A stretch of 64,000 nucleotides of DNA from Symbiodinium microadriaticum (lineage: Eukaryota; Sar; Dinophyceae; Suessiales; Symbiodiniaceae), in assembly GCA_001939145.1 (NCBI GenBank), contig LSRX01001124.1, positions 1-64,000 of the forward strand. Reading direction: 5' to 3'. Below the pieces are notes generated by a model, which saw nothing but the letters and a program-made list of their open reading frames with translations, searched no databases and was not told the origin of the DNA. The first letter of the stretch is position 1; the number at the start of each line of letters is the position of its first letter. Positions 46,635 through 56,395 of this stretch are shown piece by piece. The position numbers and the translations under genes are program-made.

Positions 46635-49600
46635 ATGGATGGCATCAAAACCAGTAGGAGTGCTAAGAGATGTCCGGATCATTTTGATCCAAAAGCCATC
46701 AGCAGTGTAGGAATACACACCTGGGAAGTGAAGCACACAACTCTTGCAACTCGAGCAATTCCTAGAGGGAATCTTCCAGCTCCTGTAGTGGAACCACCAC
46801 CTCTTGCAGATGGTGATGTTGGTAGTGAACAACAGCAACTCCATGATATCCCTAGAACAGCCTCAGCAGGACCACTTGTGATCCAAGGCGGGGATCATAG
46901 TGCAAGACCTGGAGTTGTACCTAGGAAGACGTACTTGTCAGACAAAGCTAGACAACAGCAAGCCCTTCACAAAAGGAAAGCTGCAGAAGACGGAGAGGAA
47001 CTTGAAGCCGGACAACTTTCTGATGAAGCTGGTAGCGACCCATCTTCCTCAAGCCAAGCTATGTCTCAAGGACAGCAACAGCAAACAGGACCAATGTCAG
47101 AAGCCTCAGAAGAACTTCTTCCAGACAGTGCGATGGCCAGTGAGCTCTTGTCAGCTAGAGGACCTCCAACCTTAAGGAAACCTGAGTTTGAAGAAGTAGG
47201 AACTGGAAGCAAAATTCCGAAGATTGATTCTCCAACCAAAAGGTACCCACCTTTTTCTGTAGGAATGGTTTACGAGCACAACGACGAGGAACTGCCAGAA
47301 CCAGACCTGGAACCAGGTGAAATCTGGGAAGATTCAGAATACGGATCTGACCAGGAACAAGATCTTTTTGGTGACGAGGACTCAGGACCTCCTAATTTGT
47401 CAGAAGAGGAAATTCGAGATCTGGACCGCAAGGCCATGGTGACAGAGATTGATCGCCTCATTGCCATGCAGGCAGTGCAAAGGACAGCTCTCAGTGAGCT
47501 TGAGAAAGAAGAGACCAAGGGAACAGAGAGTGAAGAGAGAGAGAGTACAGGAACAAAGTGGCTTACCACCAAGTTTGTTTTCGATTGGCGTTTCAGAGAA
47601 AGGAAATGGATCAGAAGAGCAAGACTTGTCGCAAGAGAATTTAAGAGCCAGGAACATAGAACGGACACTTTCAGTCCGGCGACATCAGCTTCGCTGGTAC
47701 GCTTGATACCCATTCTTGGGTTGCAACAGGAACATTCTCTGTACTCCATAGATGTCAAGGACGCTCCTCTTCAGGTACCCCAAAGGAACAGAACAGCATG
47801 CGAATTCCCAAAGGAATATGTTGAACTTTTCGGTGATGAGGACCCGCAGTGCAGGAACGACGGATTCTTGCTACTTAGAGTTTTACCAGGACAAAGAGAC
47901 GCAGCCCTACTTTGGAGTGACCACTTTGCAAGCACACTTCAGGAACAGGATTTCAGTCGGTGTGTAGCTTGTCCCACTCTTTTCCGTGACATCAGGAACA
48001 GCATTCTAGTTGTTCATGTTGATGACATTCAAGCAGCAGGAAAGAGCAAGCATCTGGAACCAGTCTTGAACAAGATAGGTAAGACCTACGAACTCAAGGT
48101 TGAAGGCCCCTTTCTCACAGACCAAGAACGCATGGTAGGAGAGTCACACCAGAACATCAGATTTCTCAAGAGGAAATTCACATTTCACAACCATGAACTT
48201 CATATCACCTGTGACCCCAAGTACCTTACGAAGCTCAAGGAAGAACTGAAGCTCAAAACGAAAGCCTCCAAGCCAACACCTTGTACTCAGGAGTCTCAGC
48301 AGGTCGACAACACCAACAATCTAGATCAGGAACAGTCAGCTTCATTTAGGAAGTGTGTAGGCATACTTTTGTATGTAGGACAGGACCGGCCAGACCTCCA
48401 ATTCGCTGTAAGAGGACTTGCATCTAAGATGTCTTCACCGACTCATCATTCTTGGAAACAGCTTGTTCATCTTGTGCAGTATATGTCTAAGACAGAAGCA
48501 TACCATCTTGTGTACAGGAAGACACCCAGAGGTATCTCGAACCTCCATAACAGCATTAGGAACGGCACATTCGACTTCAGCATGGTAGCTGAGAAGCAGG
48601 AACATTTACTTGAAGTCTTTAGTGACAGCGATTGGGCAGGAAGCAAGAGCACTAGAAAGTCAACTTCGTCAGGAACCATGTTTCTTGATGGCCAGGTCAT
48701 CTATACATTCTCCAGGAACCAAAAGAGTGTAGCTCTTAGTTCAGGTGAAGCCGAGTACTATGCAGGAGCATCAGCAGCCTCAGATAGCATCTTGCTAAAG
48801 GAAGCAATTCAGTTTTTGACAGGAAAAAGGTGTCAGGTGAACTTGTATCTCGACTCATCAGCAGCTAGAGGAATCATCACCAGACAAGGTGTAGGACGTG
48901 TGAAGCATTTGCAGATTCGAACACTTTTCTTGCAGGAACTTCACAAACAGGGAACCCTCAGCGTGCACCCTGTAGGAACCAAGGAAAACACCGCCGACAT
49001 AGGAACCAAGCCCTTGTCAGGAAAGCGCATCAAGCTTCTTTTGCATTGGCTAGGATTTCAAGACGAGAACAATGAGCCTGTAGGTAGTGAAGAACTTCAG
49101 GAACACAGAACCCAGGAACAAGCCAAAGCCAGTGTGAGGATGATTAAGTCCAAAGGAAACTTCGTGTTTGCAGCTTTGTTGTTTTCAGCGATTTCAGGAA
49201 TTTCAGAAGGCCTTTGTTCAGGAAGTCTTTCAGGAACAGTTCTAGGAACTTTGGGAAGTTCAGAAGTAGGAACAGTCATGTGGCAGGACAGCATGTGCAG
49301 TGACATGAGTGCATGTGAGCAGGACCGCATGTGCACCGACATGAGCGCATGTGCATTAGGAGTAGGAACAGTCTGTGAAGCGTTTGTTCAGGAACCGTTT
49401 GTGCGTCCGCAGATGTCCTCCTTGTTCAGGGACTTAGGCCACGTTGTACAGGAACTCTGCTCGAGCCATAGCCCCCAGGAGCCAGAAAGCCTGGAAGGAA
49501 CAGCTGGAGAAGACAGCGAAGAAGAGAAGACCATGGCGACGCAGATCGGAAGGGAACTCAAAGCCCTCATGGAAAAGCAGACCGTGGAGATCGGCACCCT

Positions 49601-50465
49601 CTCGGCAGACCTCAAGGCGCTGAGAGAGACAGTGAAGGAACTCGTGGTCGTGATCGGGAACGTGAAGTCAGAAGTTCAGGAACTACAGCAGAAGTGGAAC
49701 AGCTTCATAGAGGAAGAAGAAGCAGCAAGACTCGAGTACGCCAAGTACTTTGAGGAGCAGGAGAAGTACAAACAGGAACTCCGTGAAGACCGAGATCGTC
49801 TACTGGAACAGGAACACAGAAGGACAGGTCACTTAGGACCAAGCCGAAGCGAGATCGAGGAGTTCAGCGACCGTCCCTTCTTCGACGCGATGATGCAGGA
49901 AGACGAGGCACAGGAGAGCATGGAGGAGAACGAGGACGAACACTACACCCAGACCTTCGAGTACATCTCCGAGGAAGAAGCAGGAGAACCGTGGCAGGAA
50001 GAAGATGGAGAAGAGTACACAGAAGGAGAGGAACCGCCAGAGGAGGAAAAGGAAAAGAAGAAGAAGCAGACCCAGGAAGAGTACGACGCGGAAAGGAAAG
50101 TTCTTTTGGAAAAGGCACGGGCGCAGATCGCCGAGAAGGAACAGAAGAGACAGGAACAGGAACACGGCTTCAAGCCGCCGGTGGACAAGTCGCACGACTG
50201 GAAACTTTACACCGAGAACGGCTACATCTGGAAACAGAACTACAGGACCGGAGAGAAGATATGGTGGAACTACGACTACAAGTACAAGTGGCCTACGAGA
50301 AGGCAGGTAAAGGAAAACCACCACACCGGCCGTTCACGCCCAGAGACGCGGAGGATGCTGAATATTGAGAACGCATGGGAAAGCAAGAAGAGGAAAAGAG
50401 AAGGAAAAGAGAGGAAGCAAAGGCAGCAGCTGAAGAAGAAGAGGAAAGGCAGAAGCAGAAACTGA
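46635..50465 (+). CDS. Element C reverse transcriptase, RNase H and C-terminal extension
   Basis: Same frame as integrase. Acidic/Gln-rich linker to about residue 270, then RT (FVFDWRFRERKWIRRARLVA, YSIDVKDAPL, VVHVDDIQAAG) and RNase H (VFSDSDWAGSKSTRKSTSSG, VALSSGEAEYY, LYLDSSAARG, NTADIGTKPLSGKR). Copia proteins normally end here, but about 450 residues follow: a hydrophobic segment (FVFAALLFSAISGI), a coiled coil (ELKALMEKQTVEIGTLSADL), an acidic region and an aromatic WKLYTENGYIWKQNYRTGEK motif. Overlaps the next ORF by 91 bp. Confidence 0.82.
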   Translation: MDGIKTSRSAKRCPDHFDPKAISSVGIHTWEVKHTTLATRAIPRGNLPAPVVEPPPLADGDVGSEQQQLHDIPRTASAGPLVIQGGDHSARPGVVPRKTYLSDKARQQQALHKRKAAEDGEELEAGQLSDEAGSDPSSSSQAMSQGQQQQTGPMSEASEELLPDSAMASELLSARGPPTLRKPEFEEVGTGSKIPKIDSPTKRYPPFSVGMVYEHNDEELPEPDLEPGEIWEDSEYGSDQEQDLFGDEDSGPPNLSEEEIRDLDRKAMVTEIDRLIAMQAVQRTALSELEKEETKGTESEERESTGTKWLTTKFVFDWRFRERKWIRRARLVAREFKSQEHRTDTFSPATSASLVRLIPILGLQQEHSLYSIDVKDAPLQVPQRNRTACEFPKEYVELFGDEDPQCRNDGFLLLRVLPGQRDAALLWSDHFASTLQEQDFSRCVACPTLFRDIRNSILVVHVDDIQAAGKSKHLEPVLNKIGKTYELKVEGPFLTDQERMVGESHQNIRFLKRKFTFHNHELHITCDPKYLTKLKEELKLKTKASKPTPCTQESQQVDNTNNLDQEQSASFRKCVGILLYVGQDRPDLQFAVRGLASKMSSPTHHSWKQLVHLVQYMSKTEAYHLVYRKTPRGISNLHNSIRNGTFDFSMVAEKQEHLLEVFSDSDWAGSKSTRKSTSSGTMFLDGQVIYTFSRNQKSVALSSGEAEYYAGASAASDSILLKEAIQFLTGKRCQVNLYLDSSAARGIITRQGVGRVKHLQIRTLFLQELHKQGTLSVHPVGTKENTADIGTKPLSGKRIKLLLHWLGFQDENNEPVGSEELQEHRTQEQAKASVRMIKSKGNFVFAALLFSAISGISEGLCSGSLSGTVLGTLGSSEVGTVMWQDSMCSDMSACEQDRMCTDMSACALGVGTVCEAFVQEPFVRPQMSSLFRDLGHVVQELCSSHSPQEPESLEGTAGEDSEEEKTMATQIGRELKALMEKQTVEIGTLSADLKALRETVKELVVVIGNVKSEVQELQQKWNSFIEEEEAARLEYAKYFEEQEKYKQELREDRDRLLEQEHRRTGHLGPSRSEIEEFSDRPFFDAMMQEDEAQESMEENEDEHYTQTFEYISEEEAGEPWQEEDGEEYTEGEEPPEEEKEKKKKQTQEEYDAERKVLLEKARAQIAEKEQKRQEQEHGFKPPVDKSHDWKLYTENGYIWKQNYRTGEKIWWNYDYKYKWPTRRQVKENHHTGRSRPETRRMLNIENAWESKKRKREGKERKQRQQLKKKRKGRSRN

Positions 50466-51037
50466 GAGAGACGCTTGAGAAAGCGGTCGAGGACAAGGAA
50501 AGGAAAGAAGCAGAAGCAAAGGCAAAAGCAGAAGCAGAGAAGAAGAGAAAGGAGGAAGCAGCAGCAAAAGCAAAGGAGGAAGCAGCAGCTGCAGCAGAGA
50601 AGGAAGAGAAGGAAAGGAAGGCAGCCGCAGCAGAAGAGCAGAAGAGGAGAAAGGCAGCCGCAGCAGCAGAGGAAAGGAAGAAGATGGAAGCAGAGGAAGA
50701 AGCAAAGAAGAAGGAGAAGAAAAGGATCAAGGAACTTGAGGAGCAGCTCGCCAAGCTCAAAGGAGAAAAGCAGGAACCTGAAGCAGGAGAAGAAGAAGGA
50801 GAAGAAGACAAGGAACAGGCCAGCAGCAGCAGCACAGAGGACCCAGAGGTCAAAGCAAAAGGACCAACGACTCAGGAAGGCTACGTCAGAGGAGCGCCAA
50901 AGTTTGAGAAGGAAACGGACAGGAACTACTACGCGGTTTTCCCTTACGACGGGAACGACTACCAGTGGAAGTGGAACCAGGACACGTGCTACTGGTACTT
51001 CTTTGACTTCGAGACGCGCAGTTGGGTGAAGCAGTGA
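50375..51037 (+). CDS. Element C coiled-coil and Trp-rich ORF
   Basis: Starts inside the RT ORF. Residues 1-150 form one charged helix of KEEA-type repeats. The end, NYYAVFPYDGNDYQWKWNQD followed by CYWYFFDFETRSW, repeats the aromatic style of the RT extension. A frameshift could join it to that extension. Function unknown; perhaps a structural or envelope-replacing part of the particle. Confidence 0.5.
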   Translation: MGKQEEEKRRKREEAKAAAEEEEERQKQKLRETLEKAVEDKERKEAEAKAKAEAEKKRKEEAAAKAKEEAAAAAEKEEKERKAAAAEEQKRRKAAAAAEERKKMEAEEEAKKKEKKRIKELEEQLAKLKGEKQEPEAGEEEGEEDKEQASSSSTEDPEVKAKGPTTQEGYVRGAPKFEKETDRNYYAVFPYDGNDYQWKWNQDTCYWYFFDFETRSWVKQ

Positions 51038-51071
51038 AGCAGGAAGGAAAGGACGTTAAAGGAAAACAGTT

Positions 51072-51266
51072 GTGTCTTACACAAGAGGAGCGTTGGAACA
51101 AAGCCAAAGGAAAGAAAGGAAAAGGAAAGGGCAAGGCAAGCAGGAAGAAGAGGAGAACTACGCCAAGCACTCGCCCGAGTACGACTACCTGGAAGCAGCA
51201 GACGCAGCAGCAGCCAAGAAGAAAGGAGAAGCAGGAAGCAGCAGCGAGGACCCTCACTTCCAGTGA
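51072..51266 (+). CDS. Element C short terminal ORF
   Basis: 64 residues: basic start (SQRKERKRKGQGK) and acidic ENYAKHSPEYDYLEAADAAA end. May be the last piece of the coiled-coil protein after another frame change. From 51267 to 51731 no gene; this is the 3' untranslated region up to the purine tract. Confidence 0.3.
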   Translation: MSYTRGALEQSQRKERKRKGQGKQEEEENYAKHSPEYDYLEAADAAAAKKKGEAGSSSEDPHFQ

Positions 51267-51731
51267 GGAACAACAGGAACAAGGAAGCAAAAGGTGAGGA
51301 TAGGATCAAAGGTCTTGGACCAAAGAAGGAAAGAAGAAAAGAAGTGAAGAAGCTGAGGAGGAAAGTGAAGCAAAGACAGGACAAAGGACCCGTGAGTCTG
51401 CAGCCCTTTTTCAGAGCAGCTGAAAGCTGAAGCAAGAAGGAACAGGATGGTGTATCCGTCCGACCTTCACAGAGGACAGTTTCAGTTGTTTTGCGTGGTT
51501 AGGACGACGATCCAAGGAACCTCACTTACTTATTTTTGTTTTGTCATTGTGACGTGTAAAGAAACTTTTGTACAGTAGCAACCTTGGAGAGGATTGCGAG
51601 TGGACTGGAAAGTCTGCGACGAGGCAAAGGAACAAAGTGTTTGCAGTTTGTTTTCTAAGGGAAAGGAGTTTCGAAACGAGCTCTGACTTAAAGGAAAGTC
51701 ATTCCCTGGGTCCCTAGTTTCGAAGGCGGGG

Positions 51732-51900
51732 TGTTAAACATTACCGCTGTGTAGGAACACCGTACTTTGTGTGTATAGGAACGAGCCTTGACGCCTGCGA
51801 CACGAAGGCTCAAGGAAACCAGACAACACCGAGCGGTGCAGCCAAAAGTGAGCCGCAGTTGTTTGAGGTAGGAACGTTTAGTGAACCCCGAATTTTAACA
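51732..51900 (+). repeat. Element C 3' LTR
   Basis: One mismatch to the 5' LTR. Followed by target duplication TGCCT. Confidence 0.93.
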
Positions 51901-52151
51901 TGCCTCCTGATGCGCTGGCTACCATGGCGAGCTACTTTACGATCTTTGAGCTCCACATTTGCGTAACCCATCTTTCTGATGATGCGGTGCGAGCAAGGCG
52001 ACCCAACTGGGATTATGAAATTCGGAGAACTCAAGCCCTTCTTCGACGCTTTGGTGTTGATCATGGACTACCGTTCCATGTCACAACCAAGCCCAGCAAT
52101 GCCAGCTGGTGTGTATTCTTGTACACCAGCGCATGTGTGACATGTACTTGA
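51901..52151 (+). pseudogene. 3' part of the ORF split by element C
   Basis: Continues the frame left at 41420: ASYFTIFELHICVTHLSDD and LLRRFGVDHGLPFHVTTKP. A second frame after 52120 (MCDMYLKLLAQSHR) resembles the next block of the family, so this copy also seems decayed. From 52152 to 52355 I see no gene. Confidence 0.45.
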
Positions 52152-52355
52152 AACTACTTGCTCAATCGCACAGATGCACCACTACACTCTCTCTCGCTGT
52201 GTTTTGCAACTGGACATCACATGCTCAAGCTGCCAACGTCAATATTGTACAGAAATATTGAAAGACAGGCAGAAAGAAGAAGAGAACTGGCAGAATTGCA
52301 CAGAAAAAACATTGTGCTAAGCTGCAAAGCTATCAATGCTTCTTCTTCTTCTTGA

Positions 52356-52679
52356 CAGGCTTGCTTTCTTTTGCAAAGGCTGAAGCTGCAGCCATAAGAT
52401 CTTCGGTGGTGTCAGGAAGATCTTGATTGTCCTCAGAAAAAGCAGGAAGATCTGTGTGAGGATGCTTCGCTTCCTCAGCAGGTTTGCTGCTTTGAGAAAG
52501 CTCCGAGGAGGAACCGGTTGTGAGGACCTTTGCTGATGGGCTTTTCGAATGAGCCGGTCCAACTTATCATCAGCAGTTCCTGCCCAATCTCCCCAAGTGT
52601 CTTCAAGAGCGAGGGGGGCTTTGGGAGCAGAAAGGGCAGCTTCGCCGCCAGGGGGCAGGGCTGGGTTAGCATCAGCCAT
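52356..52679 (-). CDS. Minus-strand Penelope ORF2-like protein
   Basis: MADANPALPPGGEAALSAPK begins at 52679. After about 60 residues the sensible reading moves to another frame (SSELSQSSKPAEEAKHPHTD, ending ESKPVKKKKKH at 52356). Lies downstream of the minus-strand ORF1 relative, as ORF2 follows ORF1 in element B, and shares the Lys-rich end. Likely part of a diverged second Penelope-like copy. Confidence 0.4.
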
Positions 52680-52841
52680 ATCCGGAAAATCAACATCTTT
52701 GAAGCGGTGCCATCAACCAAACAGTATCAATCTTGGCGGCACACGCCCTGATAGCCCACCGCTTGTCCGAAGACGGCGAATGGACTAACGGGTGGAATTT
52801 CGTAGGATGATTTTCATGAGAAACGCTGGCTGATTTGGACT

Positions 52842-53520
52842 TTACATGAGCTTGCGAAATGTGCCCTCCGAAAACAATGCCGCACGAATTCTTTGTTGAA
52901 TGATGCACTTCACTGGCAAATTGCTGTACTCTGTCTTCTGCGATACTCTTCCGTAGAAACTGAAGGTGTCTGAGTTTGATGCAATTCCAGCCACTTCCAC
53001 ATCAGTTGGAAGTATTCTGCCGAGGCTGAAAATTCCAGTTGCTCCGATGTGGTCGGAGCAATGCATCCAGGTATACCATACCTGATCCAGCGTTTCGGGG
53101 CCCGGCATATGCTGGAGAGGAAACTTGTACATGGTTACATCCTGGATCGGGTTTGTCCAGTGAGTAGCCACAGGAAGAAAATGATCCTCATAGTCAAACT
53201 TGCTTCGCAGAAATGCAAGGGCCAGAAGCTTGATTTCTTTGTACCTCATGCTGAAGACCGGCGGAGGCATTGGAAATCTTGTAAGCAAAAACAGGATGCA
53301 CATATCCACTTCAGAAGGCTGTATTGAGTCAGTCGGTCGCATCAGTTTGCGGACCAGAGCTCGCCGGGCGTGAACGGTGCGGATACAAGAATATGGTGGT
53401 ATGGGCCACTGGTCGGGGTTTTGGCTTTGCAAATAATGCAAAGTGAAAAAGGCATACTGTCCCAAGGATGTCAATCCATGGAGGAAATGATCATAAGCAT
53501 TAAAGCTGGGATGAATTTCA
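52842..53520 (-). pseudogene. Minus-strand Penelope ORF1 relative, C-terminal half
   Basis: Frame is open from the element D border (EIHPSFNAYDHFLHGLTSLG) to 52842. The block WYTWMHCSDHIGATGIFSLG, ILPT, then TFSFYGRVSQ aligns with YYTFVHGTSFQAGAEILREG, LRPT, VVYGAATP of element B ORF1. A continuation (CGIVFGGHISQAHVKS, KRWAIRACAAK) lies in another frame to 52690, again parallel to element B. So a diverged copy of ORF1, broken by one frameshift and by element D. Confidence 0.5.
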
Positions 53521-53734
53521 GACGGCCCTCACCGAAGGTGACAAAGTTTTATTTTCCTGATTCCGTTTTCTTTGAAATGTTTTGCATTTCAAACGCCCGA
53601 AGTTTTGTTTTCCCTAAATCGTGGCTGCACTTTTGCTTGTCCGATTTTTGTGGAACTCCTTTGCCCGTGCAACATTGTGGCTCCAGGGTGGGAGGTGGGA
53701 AACCCCTGCAACTGGGCAAAGGCTCAGTTTTTGT
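53521..53734 (+). repeat. Split direct repeat A1
   Basis: 214 bp beginning GACGGCCCTCACCG. Identical by eye to 62257-62470. Confidence 0.9.
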
Positions 53735-53763
53735 TGTAGCGGGGGTGGCGGTAGTAGCTGTGC

Positions 53764-54111
53764 ATGCAGGCAAGCTCTTCTGAAGTGCTTTGTCTGATCG
53801 ATCGCATTCAGCGACTGCTTGCCGCGTATAGATTGTGGCTACAGGAGCTTAGAGGCCGTCTTGACGTTGCTTTCATTCAGATTGCTGGACTCAGAGCTCA
53901 GGGCCCTGAATATCAGGAGATTCGTGCAGAAGTGGCAAGGACAGTCTTCAACTTCAACAGCAGGCTGCAAGGAACTGAGGACGATCTTGAGCAGGTCCTG
54001 GAGCGGCAGGTAGTTGCCCTCGGGGAGCTGGAGCGTCGGATTCGACTCCTTGAGCAGTGCCTGCTAATCCTAGGAGTGGTCATCTTTCAGCTTGTGCGCC
54101 TGCTTGCTTGA
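53764..54111 (+). CDS. Element D small coiled-coil ORF
   Basis: 115 residues: helical LIDRIQRLLAAYRLWLQELR, VFNFNSRLQGTEDDLEQVLE and a hydrophobic C-terminus (LLILGVVIFQLVRLLA) that could be a membrane tail. Ends 18 bp before the recombinase start. No family recognised. Confidence 0.45.
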   Translation: MQASSSEVLCLIDRIQRLLAAYRLWLQELRGRLDVAFIQIAGLRAQGPEYQEIRAEVARTVFNFNSRLQGTEDDLEQVLERQVVALGELERRIRLLEQCLLILGVVIFQLVRLLA

Positions 54112-54129
54112 ACGCTTCCTGTCAGAGAC

Positions 54130-56250
54130 ATGTCCCGTGACATTTTGTCGAGGGCGACCTTCGATGCATCTTTGGGAAACTCCTCTCTTGCGACTTTGCA
54201 GCTGCCGTGGGAGCAGGGCATCTTCTCAGAGATTTTTAACGACGCGTCGACCAGGGTCGTGCCTTTGGCTGAGCGGCCTTGCGAGGCACAACAGGTCATG
54301 CAGGAGGCAGCAGATCTCCCATCGGGGGAGGAGGCTTCAAGGTCCAGCTTTGCAAGCCCGCCGTCCTCTTGCAAGGATCAGGTCTTCCTTAAGCATGCCG
54401 TCCCAGTGCTTGCCAAGAAAATAAAATTGAATGATGATGAAATTTTTGAGTTGCACGTGCAGAGGTTCGAGCTTGTCCTTGCGCATTCCTACAGTGCTTC
54501 TGTGCTTGGACGAGGGTTCCAAGGGGATGACTTAGCACAAAGGTTGCTCAAGGTTCGCCTCGCCCTTGGGGGCAAAGCTCCCAGGACCCTTCAGAAGCGT
54601 TTTGGGCAGGCCGCGAAGCTTGTCTCTTGGGCGGATTCCCAATCGATCAAAGCTTTTCCGATTGACAGGCAGATCGCTGAGGAATACCTCAGGTCCTTGC
54701 TCGACTCGGGCTGCAAGCACTCGGCGTTGACAGGTGCAACTGAATGCTTCAGCTTCCTTCATCATGTGCTTGGGGTAGACATGCATCCCGATGCGTGTCG
54801 CACCCCGATAGTGCAGGGCATCCTCAGGAAGACACGCCTTGAGAGGCCCGAAAAGCATCAGGCCAGGCCGCTGTTGGTTAGCGAAGTCTTGGCATTGGAG
54901 GCTGCGCTGGCCAATCAAGGGATCCCTTCGGTTGATAGGTATTGCATAGGAGCCTTCCTCTTCGCGCTTTATGGACGTGCAAGGCTGGGAGACCTCAAGG
55001 TTCTTGATTGCTTCATTACCGATCTCCTTGAGGATACTGAGGGAGGCTGTGGATACCTTGAGGCTCTCTCACTCTCGCACAAGTGCCGAGGGGCAAGCAA
55101 CAGCAAAGGGCTTCGCATGCACTTAGTGGTTCCTGCCAAGGGCATCGGACCTAGGTCTTGGGGTAAGGACTTCTTGGCTGTAGCTCGCGAGTGCGGCAGG
55201 GACCTTGAACAGCTGAAGTCGGGGGAGCCGTTGCTCTTCCTTCCTGATGTGCATGGCGGTCTATCCAACACACCAGCTGACACCGATCGGTTTGCTGGCT
55301 GGGCTCGGGATTTGCTGTGCAACTTACCTGGCTACTCAGGTGACAGGATAACCGGTCACTCTGCAAAGGCCACCGCCCTGTCCTGGATGGGGAAATCGGG
55401 CACAGACTATGACACTCAGACCATATTAGGGCATCATGTGCTCGTGGGGCGGAAATCGGCACTCACGTATGCTCGAGACACTCAGGCTGCTCCCGTAAGG
55501 AAGTTTGAGTCTCTTCTTGGAGACATCCGTCGAGGTGTTTTTCTTCCGGACTCCACGAGGTCCGGGCGGTTCGCCCTGGCTGGCGGAGTTGGTGCAGTTG
55601 ATGCTGATTTTGGCGCAGGGTTGCGCGAGGAACCGAGCGGGGGAGTGAATCCTTTCACGGCATCTGCAGAGAACAGTGACGCTGTGGATTCCTTCTCTTT
55701 TCCCCCTTCGCCTCCGCGAGTCTTGAGCCTTAACAACGAAGAAGAGCCGCTGCCAATGCCTGAAGGCTCCGAGGCTCCGCCCTGTCAGGAGGAGGAAGAT
55801 GCTTTGTGGCATGAGGAGAAGCAGTGGTACTCATGTCTTGAGTCGAATGCAGAGGCCGAGTCCGAGGGCCAAGTCGTCGAGGCACCAGCCGCTCCTAGTG
55901 AGGACGAATCTTCGTCCAGCAGCGAGACGTCCTCTTCGAGCTCTGCAGACGAGAAGGTCCAGGCCTCGGGAGAGCGTGCGGGTGAGCTGGGGCATCAGAT
56001 CTTCAATGACTGCCTGCTGTACAGACATAGGACCACTCGTACTGTGCATCTCTTGCCTGCAGGGTCATCCACCAGCAAGTTTGTTTGTGGACGTGATTTT
56101 AATGATTCGGTCTTCAAGCCTGTGTGTGGAAGCGTCCACATTGCCTCTTTTGAGTGCAAGCAGTGCTACAAAGGAAGGCCCATTCGTGACATCGGAGCCT
56201 TGAACCACGCCCTCGAGCTAGCTTCGAAGAGGCTGCGGGTTGGGAGCTAG
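54130..56250 (+). CDS. Element D tyrosine recombinase
   Basis: 706 residues. Catalytic region about 150-460: first Arg in GRARLGDLKVL (near 282), ITGHSAKATALSWMGKSG (HxxK/R box, near 408), LGHHV (near 433), and the nucleophile Tyr in LTYARD (near 447). It would join the circular cDNA to the target without duplication, matching the clean junctions. About 250 residues follow: an acidic Ser-rich stretch (EDESSSSSETSSSSSADE) and a Cys/His-bearing end (FECKQCYKGRPIRDIGALNH). ATG 54130 is the first in frame. Confidence 0.78.
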   Translation: MSRDILSRATFDASLGNSSLATLQLPWEQGIFSEIFNDASTRVVPLAERPCEAQQVMQEAADLPSGEEASRSSFASPPSSCKDQVFLKHAVPVLAKKIKLNDDEIFELHVQRFELVLAHSYSASVLGRGFQGDDLAQRLLKVRLALGGKAPRTLQKRFGQAAKLVSWADSQSIKAFPIDRQIAEEYLRSLLDSGCKHSALTGATECFSFLHHVLGVDMHPDACRTPIVQGILRKTRLERPEKHQARPLLVSEVLALEAALANQGIPSVDRYCIGAFLFALYGRARLGDLKVLDCFITDLLEDTEGGCGYLEALSLSHKCRGASNSKGLRMHLVVPAKGIGPRSWGKDFLAVARECGRDLEQLKSGEPLLFLPDVHGGLSNTPADTDRFAGWARDLLCNLPGYSGDRITGHSAKATALSWMGKSGTDYDTQTILGHHVLVGRKSALTYARDTQAAPVRKFESLLGDIRRGVFLPDSTRSGRFALAGGVGAVDADFGAGLREEPSGGVNPFTASAENSDAVDSFSFPPSPPRVLSLNNEEEPLPMPEGSEAPPCQEEEDALWHEEKQWYSCLESNAEAESEGQVVEAPAAPSEDESSSSSETSSSSSADEKVQASGERAGELGHQIFNDCLLYRHRTTRTVHLLPAGSSTSKFVCGRDFNDSVFKPVCGSVHIASFECKQCYKGRPIRDIGALNHALELASKRLRVGS

Positions 56251-56395
56251 GTTCGGTGTCCCTTGAGGTGGTGGCTATGTCTAGAGATGGCTCAGCAAAC
56301 ACTTTGTCATTGCAGTCGGCAGTTTGCATCGCTTGGCCAAGCTAGGTTTGAACTGCGCGATTGTGTTATATCTCTGTTGAGGGCTCATGCACGTG

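Larger units (their letters stand above)
41421..51900 (+). mobile_element. Element C: 10.5 kb Ty1/copia-like LTR retrotransposon
   Basis: 169-bp LTRs (41421-41589 and 51732-51900) start TGTTAAAC, end TTTTAACA and differ at one base. Perfect 5-bp target duplication TGCCT at 41416-41420 and 51901-51905. Primer site directly after the 5' LTR; purine-rich GAAGGCGGGG before the 3' LTR. Order: membrane-linked gag, protease, integrase, RT, RNase H, then a C-terminal extension and coiled-coil ORFs. Insertion looks recent, yet the coding region has two frame changes and two in-frame TGA codons. Confidence 0.93.
41421..51900 (+). repeat. AGGAAC hexamer dispersed through element C
   Basis: Three copies in each 169-bp LTR and seven within 49201-49500, where chance would give well under one. 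It occurs in all three codon phases: AGG AAC (RN), CAG GAA C (QE), and xxA GGA AC (GT). So the bias acts on nucleotides, not amino acids. Confidence 0.7.
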
